Of a stretch of 64,000 nt of DNA, positions 63,201 to 64,000 are shown piece after piece; position 1 is the first letter of the stretch, and each line of letters starts with the position of its first letter. The DNA is from Bacteroidota bacterium (lineage in GTDB: Bacteria > Bacteroidota > Bacteroidia > Bacteroidales > NBLH01), in NCBI GenBank assembly GCA_025361565.1, contig JANYKN010000032.1:100855-164854 (forward strand), written 5' to 3'. The position numbers were made by a program, and so were the translations under genes. The notes under the pieces are model-generated. The model was given only the letters and a program-made list of their open reading frames with translations, was not told where the DNA came from and did no database searches.

Positions 63201-64000
63201 ATGGAAGAAAAACAAACCGTTTCGTTAGAAGTAGTCAATCCCCATGCCGCAGGAATCGACATCGGGAGTCGCTCGCATTGGGTTTCAGTAGGCCAGGAAG
63301 AAAGCGACATCCGGGAGTTTGGGGTTTATAATGAAGATTTGTTTTCATTGGCCAAGTGGCTTAAAGAAAAACAAATCAAAACCGTAGCCATGGAAAGTAC
63401 CGGTACCTATTGGCAAAACCTTTATTCAGTGTTGATTGCAAAAGGATTTCAGGTGGTTTTATGCAAAGGCAAATTCACAAAAAACATCAAGGGGAAAAAG
63501 ACTGATGTAAAAGATTGTGCATGGATTCAGAAACTGCACACCCTCGGTTTATTATCGGGCAGTTTTTTACCCGAAGGACAAACCGAAGAATTACGCACCT
63601 ATTGCCGGCATCGCGAAAACCTGATACGCAATGCCGCATCCACCTCAAAAAAAATGCAGATGTATTTACGCTTACTAAACCTCAGATTGGATGTAGTGGT
63701 CAATGACATTTGCGGGCTGACCGGCTTAAAAATCATCCATGCCATATGCCAGGGCGAGAGCGATGCCAAAGTGCTGGCTTCATACCGGCATTACAATTGC
63801 CGCAAAAGCGAGGAAGAGATAGCAAAAGCCCTGCACTCAAACGGACGAAAAGACTATTTGTTTGCACTCAGGCAAGAACTGGAAAGCTATGAGGTGTTAC
63901 AGGAAAAAATAGCCCAGTGCAATGTTGAAATAGAAAAAAAGCTGGATGAAATCATCGAAAGCGATGAAAATAAAAAGCAACACCTCATTGACAGCAAACC
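63201..64000 (+). CDS. IS110-family transposase, 5' part
   Basis: ATG at 63201 and open to the window end, 266 codons. The N-terminal RuvC-like (DEDD) domain shows Asp20 (GIDIGSRSHW), Glu65 (VAMESTGTYW) and the acidic pair in KTDVKDCAW (about 99-107), the pattern of IS110 DEDD transposases. A helical region follows. The C-terminal serine-containing transposase_20 part lies outside the window. It acts as an RNA-guided recombinase in characterised members. It has no start-proximal stop and no frameshift, so the element may be active. Confidence 0.88.
   Translation, partial: MEEKQTVSLEVVNPHAAGIDIGSRSHWVSVGQEESDIREFGVYNEDLFSLAKWLKEKQIKTVAMESTGTYWQNLYSVLIAKGFQVVLCKGKFTKNIKGKKTDVKDCAWIQKLHTLGLLSGSFLPEGQTEELRTYCRHRENLIRNAASTSKKMQMYLRLLNLRLDVVVNDICGLTGLKIIHAICQGESDAKVLASYRHYNCRKSEEEIAKALHSNGRKDYLFALRQELESYEVLQEKIAQCNVEIEKKLDEIIESDENKKQHLIDSK

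Larger units (their letters stand above)
62985..64000 (+). mobile_element. IS110-family insertion sequence, left part
   Basis: The Calx-beta coding pattern stops between about 62965 and 62990. Sequence beyond that does not fit the repeat and leads into an IS110-type transposase on the plus strand. The element runs off the right edge. IS110 elements have no terminal inverted repeats and no simple target duplication, so the exact left end is not visible. It splits the giant gene (antisense to it). Confidence 0.75.

Noticed and set aside
1..64000. tRNA, rRNA, tmRNA and riboswitch genes
   Set aside because: No cloverleaf, rRNA segment, tmRNA tag frame or known riboswitch core was found by eye; a covariance search (tRNAscan-SE or Infernal/Rfam) would be decisive.

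Overview
The window reads as chromosomal DNA of a free-living or host-associated member of the Bacteroidota. The evidence is AT-rich DNA, promoters of the TTTG-N19-21-TAnnTTTG type, type IX secretion (T9SS) sorting domains of both type A and type B, PorP/SprF proteins, OmpA/PD40 proteins, a periplasmic SusA-like GH13 amylase, and a small CRISPR-free core with Bacteroidota-type repeats. The genus cannot be read from the sequence.

Region 1 (1-19 kb) is mostly housekeeping: smpB, miaA and an RsuA/RluB pseudouridine synthase; a serine hydrolase, YciI and YbaB; a ferredoxin divergent from a Crp/Fnr regulator with a shared palindrome between them; and pentose-phosphate genes (transketolase, zwf, pgl). 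A LutA-like Fe-S protein and a small operon (unknown protein, 70-aa membrane protein, TerB-like) follow. Then comes a minus-strand operon of a secreted START-domain protein, a 3-beta-HSD-like SDR and a steroid-5-alpha-reductase-like membrane enzyme, a possible sterol/steroid module.

Region 2 (19-33 kb) is accessory: a secreted orthocaspase with LamG-like and CARDB-like domains, a lipoprotein, a protein with two SPOR-like repeats followed by a folded intergenic element, a GH30 glycosidase, a LytTR-domain remnant, a PfkB kinase, a SusA-like amylase, a transglutaminase-like protein, an old-yellow-enzyme reductase and a probable DUF4833 protein.

Region 3 (33-64 kb) is almost entirely minus strand and devoted to surface and secreted proteins. 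The cassette type-B T9SS giant, then PorP/SprF, then TPR-PD40-OmpA occurs twice: once with a 14-PKD-repeat protein and once with a protein of at least 3,692 residues made of three blocks of Calx-beta-like repeats. Between them lie a type-A T9SS cargo, a beta-helix protein and small secreted proteins. Two of these transcription units carry the same GGTA-N4-TACC palindrome, with a weaker version at a third, all at the same distance (60-61 bp) from a TAnnTTTG box. The giant gene is broken at its 5' end by an IS110-family element that runs off the right edge; the noncoding left end of that element is where a bridge RNA would be expected.
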